A stretch of DNA of 64,000 bases. It comes from Castellaniella sp044508625. Lineage in GTDB: Bacteria > Pseudomonadota > Gammaproteobacteria > Burkholderiales > Burkholderiaceae_B. The notes under the pieces were generated by a model. It worked only from the letters and a program-made list of their open reading frames with translations, was not told the origin of the DNA and searched no databases. Positions 53,329 through 61,854 of the stretch are shown here, one piece after another. The position numbers and the translations under genes are program-made. Within the stretch, counting starts at the first letter, position 1. Each line of letters opens with the position of its first letter. The DNA lies in contig JBIQHJ010000009.1 in the NCBI GenBank assembly GCA_044508625.1, forward strand, positions 1 through 64,000, read 5' to 3'.

Positions 53329-54138
53329 ATGGAAAAACACGCCACGATCACCGATGCGTCGGCCATCCTGACGCCCATCCCCGCCCTATCCGACAACTAT
53401 ATCTGGATGGTACAGAAAAACGGCCACGCGATCGTCGTCGATCCCGGGGTCGCCGCGCCGGTCGAGGCGGCCTTGCCGCATGGCGTGATCCTCGAGGCCA
53501 TCCTCATCACCCACCACCACGACGATCACGTGGGCGGACTGCGTGCATTACACCAGCGAACCGGCGCGCGCGTCTACGGCCCCCGCAACGAGGTCCTGCC
53601 GCATTGCGACGTGCGCCTGGGGGACGGCGACCGGATCCAGTTGCCGGGCTGCGGCCTGTCCTTCGAGGTGCTGGACGTTCCCGGCCACACGGCCGGGCAC
53701 ATCGCCTACTTCGGCGAACTGGACCCCGGGCGGCCGGCCGTTTTCTGCGGCGACACCCTGTTCGCCGCGGGCTGTGGACGCCTTTTCGAGGGCACCCCTG
53801 CCCAAATGGTCGATTCCTTGGGTAAACTTGGGGCCTTGCCCCCGCAAACCCTCGTGTGCTGCGCACACGAATACACCGCGGCGAACATCCGCTGGGCTTT
53901 GCAGGTCGAGCCCGACAACACGGCACTGCGCGAACGCGCGCAGGAGGTCGCGCGCTTGCGCGGCCAGGGGATGCCCACCGTGCCGTCGAGCATCGAGGCC
54001 GAGCTGCGCACCAATCCGTTCATGCGGACGGACTGCGCGCCGGTGGGCGCCGCCGCCTCCGCCCATGCGGGCGCGCGGCTGGAAACACCGCAGGCGGTGT
54101 TCGCCTGCTTGCGCGAATGGAAGAACAATTTCAAATGA
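53329..54138 (+). CDS. gloB: Hydroxyacylglutathione hydrolase (glyoxalase II)
   Basis: This 269-residue MBL-fold enzyme hydrolyses S-lactoylglutathione to lactate and glutathione. The binuclear zinc motif THHHDDHVGG matches the family, followed by His in VPGHTAGHIAYF, Asp in FCGDTLFAAGCGR and His in CCAHEYTAANIRW. The C-terminal domain binds glutathione. The divergent spacer to the methyltransferase gene is only 33 bases. The mltD gene starts 8 bases after the stop. Confidence 0.95.
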   Translation: MEKHATITDASAILTPIPALSDNYIWMVQKNGHAIVVDPGVAAPVEAALPHGVILEAILITHHHDDHVGGLRALHQRTGARVYGPRNEVLPHCDVRLGDGDRIQLPGCGLSFEVLDVPGHTAGHIAYFGELDPGRPAVFCGDTLFAAGCGRLFEGTPAQMVDSLGKLGALPPQTLVCCAHEYTAANIRWALQVEPDNTALRERAQEVARLRGQGMPTVPSSIEAELRTNPFMRTDCAPVGAAASAHAGARLETPQAVFACLREWKNNFK

Positions 54139-54145
54139 CCCGGTC

Positions 54146-55585
54146 ATGAGCCTCCTGCGACTCTCCCTACTGCTGATCCTCGTGGCCCTGGCGGGCTGTG
54201 CCACCCAAACACCCAAGTCGGAACGACAGGCCTACGTCGCCGAGGACACCTCGCGCACCATCGACCTGACCCATCCGCCCCGCGACATGTGGGACCGGAT
54301 CCGGCGCGGCTTCGCCATTCCCAACCTGCGCAGCGAGCGCGTGGACTACTGGACGGACTACTACGCCTCGCATCCGCAGTCGGTGCTGCTGATGAGCCAG
54401 CGTGCCGGGAAATACCTCTACTACATCGTCGACGAGCTCGACCGCCGGGGCCTGCCGACCGAGCTCGCCCTGCTGCCTTTCGTCGAGAGCGCCTACAACC
54501 CCACGGCGCTGTCGCGCTCCAAGGCCTCGGGCCTGTGGCAGTTCATCCCCAGCACCGGCCAGCACTACAACCTCCAGCAGGACTGGTGGCGCGACCAGCG
54601 CCGCGACCCGGTCGCCTCGACACAGGCGGCCCTGGACTACCTCAGCTACCTGTACGACTTCCAGGGGGACTGGTACCTGGCCCTGGCGTCCTACAACTGG
54701 GGCGAGGGCGCGGTCAAGCGCGCCATGGAAAAGGCCGAGCGCGCCGGCATCCAGCCCACCTACCTGACGCTGGACATGCCCGACGAGACCCGCAACTACG
54801 TCCCCAAGCTGCAAGCCATCAAGAACATCATCGCCCGCCCCACGAAATTCGGCATCACCCTCCCGCAAGTCAGCAACGCCCCCTACTTCACCACCGTCCA
54901 CAAGGCGCGCGACATGGACATCGAGGTCGCCGCCGCCCTCGCCGAGATGCCCCTCGAGGACTTCAAGGCGCTGAATCCCTCCTACAACCGCCCCATCATG
55001 CTGGCCGCCCACAGCCCGGCGCTGCACCTGCCCATGGACAAGGTCGAGGTCTTCAACAACAACCTCCAGGCCTACACCGGCAACCTCAGTTCCTGGCGGG
55101 TCTACCATCCCACGCGCGGCCAGTCCCTGGCGGCCATCGCCAAGGCGCAGGGCGTGACCCTGAGCGCGCTGCGCGAGGCCAACGGGTTCGACCGCAGGCG
55201 CACGGTCGCCAGCGGCGACGTCCTGCTGATCCCGTCCCGCTCGCCCGCGACCGACACCGGCATCCGGCTCGCCGCCTACACGCCGGACGGCGCCGAGGAC
55301 GCGCCGCCGCGCACCCTGCGCACCGTCCGTCCCCATGCCGCCAAGGACGTCCGCGTCGTCAGCATCCCCGGCACGCGGCCCGGGGCATCGCGCGCCGCGC
55401 CCCCCGACATGCGGCCCCGGGTCGTGGCCCGCACGCACACGGTCCGTCGCGGCGACACCCTGTACTCGCTCGCGCGGCGCTACAACACCTCGGTGGACGC
55501 GCTGCGCAAGCTCAACAACCTCAAGGGCTCAGCCCTGGCCACCGGCTCGCGCCTGCGCGTGCCGGGCGCCGACGTCCAGGGCTGA
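54146..55585 (+). CDS. mltD: Membrane-bound lytic murein transglycosylase D
   Basis: This 479-residue lipoprotein has a lipobox in VALAGCATQ (Cys19 as lipid attachment). A soluble lytic transglycosylase domain follows with the catalytic Glu in LPFVESAYNP and the ALSRSKASGLWQFIPSTG motif, and YNWGEGAVKRAM later. Two LysM peptidoglycan-binding repeats lie in the C-terminal half: SWRVYHPTRGQSLAAIAKAQ, then HTVRRGDTLYSLARRYNTS at the end. It cleaves murein to 1,6-anhydro products at the inner face of the outer membrane. The start codon is chosen at the lipoprotein signal; the frame is open within gloB but not coding. Confidence 0.94.
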   Translation: MSLLRLSLLLILVALAGCATQTPKSERQAYVAEDTSRTIDLTHPPRDMWDRIRRGFAIPNLRSERVDYWTDYYASHPQSVLLMSQRAGKYLYYIVDELDRRGLPTELALLPFVESAYNPTALSRSKASGLWQFIPSTGQHYNLQQDWWRDQRRDPVASTQAALDYLSYLYDFQGDWYLALASYNWGEGAVKRAMEKAERAGIQPTYLTLDMPDETRNYVPKLQAIKNIIARPTKFGITLPQVSNAPYFTTVHKARDMDIEVAAALAEMPLEDFKALNPSYNRPIMLAAHSPALHLPMDKVEVFNNNLQAYTGNLSSWRVYHPTRGQSLAAIAKAQGVTLSALREANGFDRRRTVASGDVLLIPSRSPATDTGIRLAAYTPDGAEDAPPRTLRTVRPHAAKDVRVVSIPGTRPGASRAAPPDMRPRVVARTHTVRRGDTLYSLARRYNTSVDALRKLNNLKGSALATGSRLRVPGADVQG

Positions 55586-55624
55586 GCCCTCCTTCGCATC
55601 CCGACCAAACAGGACTTCAAAGAC

Positions 55625-56407
55625 ATGGGCTTTCTGAACGGAAAACGCATCCTGATCACGGGCGTGATCTCCAATCGATCCATCGCCTACGGCATCGCGC
55701 AGGCCTGCCGCGCCCAGGGCGCCGAGCTCGCCTTCACCTACGTGGGCGAGCGCTTCGAGGACCGCGTCACGGAATTCGCCCACGAGCTGGGCAGCTCGAT
55801 CGTCATCCCCTGCGACGTCGGCGAGGACGCCCAGATCGAGGCGACGTTCGCCACCCTGCGCGAGCACTGGGACGGCCTGGACGGCCTCGTGCACTCGATC
55901 GGCTTCGCCCCGCGCGATGCGCTGGCCGGCGACCTGCTCGACGGCATGACGCGCGAAAACTACCGCATCGCGCACGACATTTCCGCCTACAGCTTCCCGG
56001 CCCTGGCCAAGGCCGCCCTGCCCCTGATGGAGGGCCGCAAGGGCTCGGTGCTGACCATGACCTACCTGGGCGCGGAAAAGGCCATCCCCCACTACAACAT
56101 GATGGGCCTGGCCAAGGCCTCGCTCGAGGCCAGCGTGCGCTACCTCGCCACGGCGCTGGGCAAGCGCGGCCTGCGCTCGAACGGCATTTCGGCCGGCCCG
56201 ATCAAGACCCTGGCCGCGAGCGGCATCAAGGATTTCTCCAACATGCTCAAGTACGTCGAGTCCCAGTCGCCCCTGGGCCGCAACGTCACGATCGAGGACG
56301 TGGGCAACGCCGCGGCCTTCCTGCTCTCGGACCTGGCCGCCGGCATCACCGGGGAAATCCTGCACGTGGATTGCGGGTTCTCGAACATCGTGCCGGGCAT
56401 GGAATGA
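55625..56407 (+). CDS. fabI: Enoyl-[acyl-carrier-protein] reductase (NADH), FabI
   Basis: This 260-residue SDR-type enzyme reduces trans-2-enoyl-ACP in the last step of fatty acid elongation and is the target of triclosan. The N-terminal GVISNRSIAYGIA loop, the VHSIGFAPRDAL segment and the active site HYNMMGLAKASLEA (Tyr and Lys of the FabI Y-x6-K motif) are diagnostic. The C-terminal GEILHVDCGFSNIVPGM is also conserved. It is 39 bases after mltD; the start was chosen at MGFLNGKRILITG. Confidence 0.95.
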   Translation: MGFLNGKRILITGVISNRSIAYGIAQACRAQGAELAFTYVGERFEDRVTEFAHELGSSIVIPCDVGEDAQIEATFATLREHWDGLDGLVHSIGFAPRDALAGDLLDGMTRENYRIAHDISAYSFPALAKAALPLMEGRKGSVLTMTYLGAEKAIPHYNMMGLAKASLEASVRYLATALGKRGLRSNGISAGPIKTLAASGIKDFSNMLKYVESQSPLGRNVTIEDVGNAAAFLLSDLAAGITGEILHVDCGFSNIVPGME

Positions 56408-56462
56408 CGCTCGCGTCGGGACGCGCCGGCGCGCATCGGGGACGCGGGCCCACGCGCGCCCC

Positions 56463-57311
56463 ATGACCATCGGCATCCTGGCCGCCCTGCGGGAGGAGGT
56501 CGCCCACCTGCTCGAGGACCTGGAGCCCGGCGGCCACCGCACGCGCATCGCCCTGCGCGACTACACCGTCGGAACGATCCACGGGCATGACTGCGTCATC
56601 GTCCTCGCGCGCATCGGCAAGGTCGCCGCGGCCACCACCGCCACCGCCCTGATCGAGCGTTTCGGCGTCGACCGCTTGATCTTCACCGGCGTGGCCGGGG
56701 GCGTGGCGCCCGGCCTGCGGATCGGCGACATCGTGGTCGCCGACACCCTGGTCCAGCACGACCTGGATGCGCGCCCCTTCTTTCCCCGCCACGAGATGCC
56801 CCTGCTGGGCGCGAGCCGCTGCGCCACGGACGCCCGCCTGACCCAATGGCTGGAGTCCGCCTCGCACGCTTTCCTGGAGGGCCCGATGCAGCGGCGGGTC
56901 GGGCCGGACACCCGGCGGCAATTCGGCATGGACCGGCCGCGCGTGCATCGCGGCCTGATCGCCAGCGGCGACCAGTTCATCGGCAGCGCCGCCGCCGTCC
57001 GCGCCTTGCACGAGGCCCTGCCCGAGGCGCTCGCGGTCGAGATGGAGGGCGCGGCGGTCGCCCAGGTCTGCCACGAGTACGGCGTTCCCTTCGCCATCAT
57101 GCGCACCATTTCCGACACCGCCGACGACCAGGCCCACCAGGACTTCCCGGCCTTCCTCGACCGGGTCGCCAGCCATTACGCCCACGGGATCCTACAATGC
57201 CTGTTCGAGGCAGGCGTGCCGCCCGCCGGGGCCGCACGGCCGAGCCCGCAGGCGCCGCCGGAGCAAGCGCCGCCGGACGGAACCGGGGGCCCCGACGTCC
57301 GGACGGCATGA
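56463..57311 (+). CDS. mtnN: 5'-methylthioadenosine/S-adenosylhomocysteine nucleosidase
   Basis: This 282-residue enzyme hydrolyses the glycosidic bond of methylthioadenosine and S-adenosylhomocysteine, recycling the methionine pathway byproducts. The N-terminal IGILAALREEVAHLLE (catalytic Glu), FTGVAGGVAPGLRIGDIVVA, VEMEGAAVAQVCHEYG and TISDTADDQA (catalytic Asp) are all present. It is about 50 residues longer than the common form because of a proline-rich C-terminal tail (SPQAPPEQAPPDGTGG) likely disordered. The gor gene starts 16 bases after it. Confidence 0.92.
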   Translation: MTIGILAALREEVAHLLEDLEPGGHRTRIALRDYTVGTIHGHDCVIVLARIGKVAAATTATALIERFGVDRLIFTGVAGGVAPGLRIGDIVVADTLVQHDLDARPFFPRHEMPLLGASRCATDARLTQWLESASHAFLEGPMQRRVGPDTRRQFGMDRPRVHRGLIASGDQFIGSAAAVRALHEALPEALAVEMEGAAVAQVCHEYGVPFAIMRTISDTADDQAHQDFPAFLDRVASHYAHGILQCLFEAGVPPAGAARPSPQAPPEQAPPDGTGGPDVRTA

Positions 57312-57327
57312 CATCGAGAGTCCAACC

Positions 57328-58680
57328 ATGAGCAAGCACTACGACTACATCGCCATCGGCGCGGGCAGCGGCGGCATCGCCTCCGTCAACCGCGCCGCCA
57401 TGCACGGCAGGAAATGCGCGCTGATCGAGTCCGCGGTCATCGGCGGCACCTGCGTGAACGTCGGCTGCGTCCCCAAGAAAGTGATGTGGCACGCCGCCCA
57501 GATCGCCGAGGCCATCCGCCATTACGGGCCCGACTACGGCTTCGACGCCGCCCTCGAGCGCCTCGACTGGGCTCGCCTCGTCCGCAGCCGCAGCGCCTAC
57601 ATCGACCGCATCCACGCCTCCTACCAGGCGGGCCTCGACAAAAACGCGGTGGACCTGATCCAGGGATCCGCCCGCTTCGTCGACGCGCGCACCATCGCGG
57701 TCGGCGACCAGCACTACACCGCCGACCACATCCTGGTCGCCACCGGCTGCCGCCCCTCGCGCCCCGACATCCCGGGCGCCGAGCACGGCATCGATTCGGA
57801 CGGCTTTTTCGCGCTGGACGCGCTGCCCCGGCGCACGGCCGTCGTGGGCGCCGGATACATCGCCGTCGAGCTCGCCGGCGTCCTCCACGCCCTGGGATCG
57901 GACACGCACCTGTTCGTCCGCAAGGAGGCGGCCCTGCGCAGCTTCGATCCCCTGCTGCGCGACACCCTGATGGAAATCATGCGGACCGAAGGGCCGGCGC
58001 TGCATCCCCATTCCGACCCCGAATCCCTGGCCCGCAACGCCGACGGCAGCCTCACGCTGCGATTCAAGAACGGCACCAGCCACGTCGCCGACTGCGTCCT
58101 CTGGGCCATCGGCCGCGAGCCCGACACCTCCGGCCTCGGGCTGGACGCCGCGGGCGTCGCCCTGGACGAGCGCGGCCACATCCGCGTGGACGACTACCAG
58201 AACACCAACGTGCCCGGCATCTACGCCGTGGGCGACATCACCGGCCGGCTCGAACTCACCCCCGTCGCCGTGGCGGCCGGCCGCCGCCTGTCCGAACGGC
58301 TGTTCAACCACAAGCCCGACGAGCGTCTCGACTACGAGAACGTCCCCACCGTCGTGTTCAGCCACCCGCCCATCGGCACCGTCGGCCTGACCGAGCCCCA
58401 GGCCCGCGAACGCCACGGCGACGCGGCCGTCAAGGTCTACCAGACCTCCTTCACCGCCATGTACACGGCGGTGACCCGGCACCGCCAGCCCTGCCGCATG
58501 AAACTCGTCTGCGTCGGCCCCGACGAAAAGATCGTCGGCATCCACGGCATCGGCTTCGGCATGGACGAAATGCTGCAGGGCTTCGCCGTGGCACTCAAGA
58601 TGGGCGCGACCAAGAAGGATTTCGACGACACCGTGGCGATCCACCCCACGGCGGCCGAGGAATTCGTGACCATGCGGTGA
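57328..58680 (+). CDS. gor: Glutathione-disulfide reductase
   Basis: This 450-residue FAD enzyme reduces oxidised glutathione with NADPH. The FAD motif GAGSGGIASVNRAA is followed by the redox pair GGTCVNVGCVPKK with Cys42 and Cys47. The NADPH motif is VVGAGYIAVELAGVL, and the C-terminal His-Glu is in IAIHPTAAEEFVTMR-like (AIHPTAAEEF). This form lacks the usual extra residues after the second FAD segment, but length is standard. The stop codon lies in the terminator stem described next. Confidence 0.94.
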   Translation: MSKHYDYIAIGAGSGGIASVNRAAMHGRKCALIESAVIGGTCVNVGCVPKKVMWHAAQIAEAIRHYGPDYGFDAALERLDWARLVRSRSAYIDRIHASYQAGLDKNAVDLIQGSARFVDARTIAVGDQHYTADHILVATGCRPSRPDIPGAEHGIDSDGFFALDALPRRTAVVGAGYIAVELAGVLHALGSDTHLFVRKEAALRSFDPLLRDTLMEIMRTEGPALHPHSDPESLARNADGSLTLRFKNGTSHVADCVLWAIGREPDTSGLGLDAAGVALDERGHIRVDDYQNTNVPGIYAVGDITGRLELTPVAVAAGRRLSERLFNHKPDERLDYENVPTVVFSHPPIGTVGLTEPQARERHGDAAVKVYQTSFTAMYTAVTRHRQPCRMKLVCVGPDEKIVGIHGIGFGMDEMLQGFAVALKMGATKKDFDDTVAIHPTAAEEFVTMR

Positions 58681-58703
58681 GGGGTTGCCGCGGCCAACCC
58701 CTC
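58679..58703. terminator. Bidirectional hairpin overlapping the gor stop
   Basis: GAGGGGTTG and CAACCCCTC form a perfect 9-bp stem around CCGCGGC. It begins within the gor stop codon and faces the convergent gene at 58743, so it may serve both. A weak T-bearing tail (GTATTCG) follows. Confidence 0.6.
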
Positions 58704-58742
58704 GTATTCGAAGTCGACCCGGCGCAGCGGCATGCCACAGTT

Positions 58743-59576
58743 TCAATGCCGATCCCAGGCCTCGAACATCCGCCCGATGTCGGCATAGCCGATCGCCTCC
58801 TCGCCGAAAGCGAAGGTGCCCCGCTCCAGCATCTCCCGGCTGGCGCGCAGGAACGCCCCGAGCGCCGCGCGGCTGAGCGCGCTGCCCACGCTGATGCGCC
58901 GCACGCCCATCGCCGAGAGGTCGGCCACGCTGAAGGGCATGCCCGGCGAGCCCATCAGCACATTGACCGGCCGGTCGACCGAGCGCACCACCGTCTCGAT
59001 CTCATCGCGCGTGCGCAGGCCCGGTGCGTACAGCACGTCGGCGCCCGCCTCCTGGTAGGCTTGCAGGCGGCGGATCGTATCGCCGAGGTCGGCCCGCCCA
59101 TGCAGGTGGTTTTCCGCGCGCGCCGTCAGGGTGAACGGAAACGGCAAGCTGCGCACCGCCTCGACCGCGGCCTGCACGCGCTCCACCGCCCGGGACAGTT
59201 CCAGGATCGGCGCATCCGCATCGCCCGAGGCATCCTCGATCGAGGCCCCCACCAGGCCGGCCTCGGCCGCCAGCCGATAGGTCTGCGCCACGCCCGCCGG
59301 CGTCTCGGCAAAGCCGTTTTCCAGGTCGGCACTGACGGGCAGATCGGTGGCGCGCACCAGTTCGGCCACGTGCGCCAGCATGCGATCCCGCCCCACCCGC
59401 GTGTCCGGCAGGCCCAGGGTATAGGCATAGCCCGCACTGGTGCTCGCCAGGGCCTCGAATCCCATGGCGGCAAGCAGGCGGGCCGTGCCGACGTCCCAGG
59501 GGTTGGGAATGATGAATGCCTGATTCCTTTCATGCAGCGCGCGGAATGCGCGGGCTTTGTCCGCCTGTGTGGTCAT
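58743..59576 (-). CDS. Isocitrate lyase/PEP mutase family protein (oxaloacetate decarboxylase-like)
   Basis: This 277-residue alpha/beta-barrel enzyme has SADLENGFAETP and VGASIEDASGD, metal-site stretches of the PEP mutase/isocitrate lyase superfamily, then the loop ADVLYAPGL and NVLMGSPG. The KKCGH catalytic sequence of isocitrate lyase is absent, so it is closer to the carboxyphosphonoenolpyruvate mutase, oxaloacetate hydrolase or 2,3-dimethylmalate lyase groups. The start at 59576 (MTTQADKARAF) matches the family. It is divergent from the quinone reductase gene. Function is not resolved. Confidence 0.85.
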   Translation of the reverse strand: MTTQADKARAFRALHERNQAFIIPNPWDVGTARLLAAMGFEALASTSAGYAYTLGLPDTRVGRDRMLAHVAELVRATDLPVSADLENGFAETPAGVAQTYRLAAEAGLVGASIEDASGDADAPILELSRAVERVQAAVEAVRSLPFPFTLTARAENHLHGRADLGDTIRRLQAYQEAGADVLYAPGLRTRDEIETVVRSVDRPVNVLMGSPGMPFSVADLSAMGVRRISVGSALSRAALGAFLRASREMLERGTFAFGEEAIGYADIGRMFEAWDRH

Positions 59577-59751
59577 GATCCGGCTCCTGTCTGCTCGGGT
59601 AACCGGGATAGTGTAGACCTTGCATGCAGCGGATCGCCGGTGCCCCTATCGCCAGTCCTGTCGCGCGGACCGAATGCTGCCAGCCCATTGCTCGCAGGTC
59701 AGGGGGTATATTCCTGGTCAGACAATTCAGCCGCAACATGGAGACCAGGGG

Positions 59752-60744
59752 ATGCAAAGTCAATTCATCGAAGGGCAAGCGTTCGGCGATTCCACCGTCA
59801 TGTCCCTGCGATCCGAGGAACTGGGAAACCCCGGCCCCGATCAACTGCTGGTGCGTCACACGGCGATCGGGATCAATTTCATCGACATCCTGCAGCGACG
59901 CGGGGATCTGGCGCCCACGCTGCCCTACCGCCTCGGCCTGGAGGCGGCCGGCGAGGTGCTGGCCGTGGGCCCCGGAGTGCAGGAGTTCAAACCCGGCGAC
60001 CGGATCGTCTATGCCGGGGGTCCGATGGGCGCATATGCCGAGGCGCGGCTGCTGCCGGCGGCACGCGCGCTGCGGCTGCCCGATCACATCGATGAGCGGA
60101 CCGCGGCGGCGATCTTTTTCAAAGGCCTGACGGCGGATTACCTCGTCCATCGCTTGCGCCCCATCGTACCCGGCGATGCCGTCCTGTTCACCGCGGCGGT
60201 GGGTGGCGTCGGCCAGCTCGCCGTGCCGATGTTGAAACGGGCCGGCGCCACCGTGATCGGCACCGTGGGCAGCCAGGACAAGGTCGATGCCGCGCGAGCG
60301 ATCGGCTGCGATCACGTCCTGGTGCTGCCCGTCGGCGTTGACGAGGGGGCCGCGCGGATCAGGCAGTGGCTGGGTGGACGCGGCGTCCAGATCGCCTATG
60401 ACTCGATCGGCCGCGCGACCTTCGACCTGTCACTCGCCGCACTGGCCCGCTTCGGCCTGCTGGTCAGCTATGGCTGGGCATCGGGCGATGTCGATCCAAT
60501 TCCACTCGCGCGCCTGCGCCAGATGGGCTCCCTGTTCGTGACGCGGCCGACCATCGGCGACTACACGGCCAGCCGCGACGACCTGACGGCGGGCGCCGAG
60601 CGGGTTTTCGACGCGCTGCGAAAAGGTGTGATCCATGCGCGAATCCACGCCGCCCTGCCCCTGTCCGAGGCCGGCGAGGCCCATCGGATGATCGAAAGCC
60701 GGGTGACCCAGGGGTCGGTCATTCTGATGACGGGGGGATCGTAG
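59752..60744 (+). CDS. NADPH:quinone oxidoreductase (zinc-independent MDR family)
   Basis: This 330-residue medium-chain dehydrogenase/reductase resembles QorA-type quinone reductases. The N-terminal GroES-like domain includes FIDILQRRGDLAPTLPYRLG, and the Rossmann domain has AAVGGVGQLAVPMLKRAGA (NADPH loop). The zinc-ligand cysteines of alcohol dehydrogenases are absent. It reduces quinones by one or two electrons and may protect against redox stress. The ATG at 59752 follows AGGGG; the frame extends further upstream without a good start. Confidence 0.9.
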   Translation: MQSQFIEGQAFGDSTVMSLRSEELGNPGPDQLLVRHTAIGINFIDILQRRGDLAPTLPYRLGLEAAGEVLAVGPGVQEFKPGDRIVYAGGPMGAYAEARLLPAARALRLPDHIDERTAAAIFFKGLTADYLVHRLRPIVPGDAVLFTAAVGGVGQLAVPMLKRAGATVIGTVGSQDKVDAARAIGCDHVLVLPVGVDEGAARIRQWLGGRGVQIAYDSIGRATFDLSLAALARFGLLVSYGWASGDVDPIPLARLRQMGSLFVTRPTIGDYTASRDDLTAGAERVFDALRKGVIHARIHAALPLSEAGEAHRMIESRVTQGSVILMTGGS

Positions 60745-60750
60745 TCGTGC

Positions 60751-60795
60751 AGTGGTCTGTCCGTGAGTGGCCTGTCCCTGAGCAGCCTGTCCGCG
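60751..60795 (+). repeat. Three-copy 15-bp tandem repeat after the quinone reductase
   Basis: AGTGGTCTGTCCGTG, AGTGGCCTGTCCCTG and AGCAGCCTGTCCGCG stand in tandem directly after the stop codon. The remaining spacer to the tRNA-Ser gene (60796-60995) shows no gene. Confidence 0.65.
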
Positions 60796-60995
60796 GGCGT
60801 CACCATTGGAGTCCACGCCACGCAGCGCATGCCACGCCACTCGCATTCAAGCGCGATGCAATTCCTCACGGATGATTCGACGCAGCATGTCTGCCGTGAT
60901 GGGCCCGCAATAGGCAATGCATCTCGCGAAACTGTGGGCCTGATGTCTCAAGCAGCCATATTCTTGTTATAGATCAGCAGATTGCATGGACGATC

Positions 60996-61086
60996 TGGCG
61001 GACAGAGGGGGATTCGAACCCCCGATACGCTATTCACGTATACACGCTTTCCAGGCGTGCGCCTTCAACCACTCGGCCACCTGTCC
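60996..61086 (-). tRNA. tRNA-Ser (anticodon GGA)
   Basis: On the minus strand the 91-base class II tRNA begins GGACAGGTGGCCGAGTGGTT and ends with an encoded CCA. The anticodon stem CACGC/GCGTG encloses CTGGAAA, giving anticodon GGA. A long variable arm (TATACGTGAATAGCGTA) and T-arm (GGGGG TTCGAAT CCCCC) are typical of tRNA-Ser. Confidence 0.95.
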
Positions 61087-61191
61087 TGATTCGGCCGCAA
61101 GGCGCAATTCCGGACGGATCCAGGGGCCTCTGGGCGAAAGTCCGCCATTTTAGCAGATCGCCGCCTCGCATGTCCGGGCCCAGCCGCACCC

Positions 61192-61815
61192 TCAGCCCGG
61201 CACGCCCGCCGCGCCCACCATGCGCTCGACGTAGCGGGCCAGCATGTCGACCTCGACGTTGACCGGCGCGCCGACGTCCAGGTGGCGCAGGGTGGTGACC
61301 TCGACGGTGTGGGGGATGAGGTTGATGTAGGCCTCGGTGCCCTCCTCCTGGTCGACCACGCGGTTGACGGTGAGGCTGACGCCGTTGACGGCCAGCGAGC
61401 CTTTGTAGGCCAGGTATTTGGACAGGTGGGCGGGGACGACGACGCGCAGGTCGAAGGACTCGCCCACGGCCTCCATGCAGGTGACACGGCCCACGCCGTC
61501 GACGTGGCCCGATACCAGGTGCCCGTCCACGGAGTCGCCCAGGCGCAGGGCGTGTTCGAGGTTGACCTCGCCCGGGCGGTCCAGGCCGCAGGTGCGGTCC
61601 AGGCTCTCGCGCGAGACGTCGGCCTCGAAGGCGTCGGGATGCAAGGCCACGACGGTCATGCAGGCGCCCTGGATCGCGATCGAGTCGCCGATGCGCGTGC
61701 GGTCGAGCGGCAGGCCGCCGGTCTCGACGAGGATGCGCACCCCGGCCTCGGGCCCTTCGCCCAGCGGACGCACCTGCGTGATGCGGCCCACGGCCGCCAC
61801 AATTCCAGTAAACAT
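61192..61815 (-). CDS. ribE: Riboflavin synthase alpha chain
   Basis: This 207-residue enzyme makes riboflavin from two molecules of 6,7-dimethyl-8-ribityllumazine. Two homologous barrels are evident: MFTGIVAAVGRITQV with SIAIQGACMTVVAL in the first, and GHLVSGHVDGVGRV with SLAVNGVSLTVNRV in the second. It follows ribD by 39 bases on the same strand. No FMN riboswitch is visible upstream of this operon. Confidence 0.95.
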   Translation of the reverse strand: MFTGIVAAVGRITQVRPLGEGPEAGVRILVETGGLPLDRTRIGDSIAIQGACMTVVALHPDAFEADVSRESLDRTCGLDRPGEVNLEHALRLGDSVDGHLVSGHVDGVGRVTCMEAVGESFDLRVVVPAHLSKYLAYKGSLAVNGVSLTVNRVVDQEEGTEAYINLIPHTVEVTTLRHLDVGAPVNVEVDMLARYVERMVGAAGVPG

Positions 61816-61854
61816 GGTGATCCCGTCAAAAGAAGAGTGGAGGGCGCCCGGCCT

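Noticed and set aside
61816..61854. Possible FMN riboswitch ahead of the riboflavin genes
   Set aside because: The spacers between glyA, nrdR, ribD and ribE are far too short, and no RFN-type conserved segments are present.
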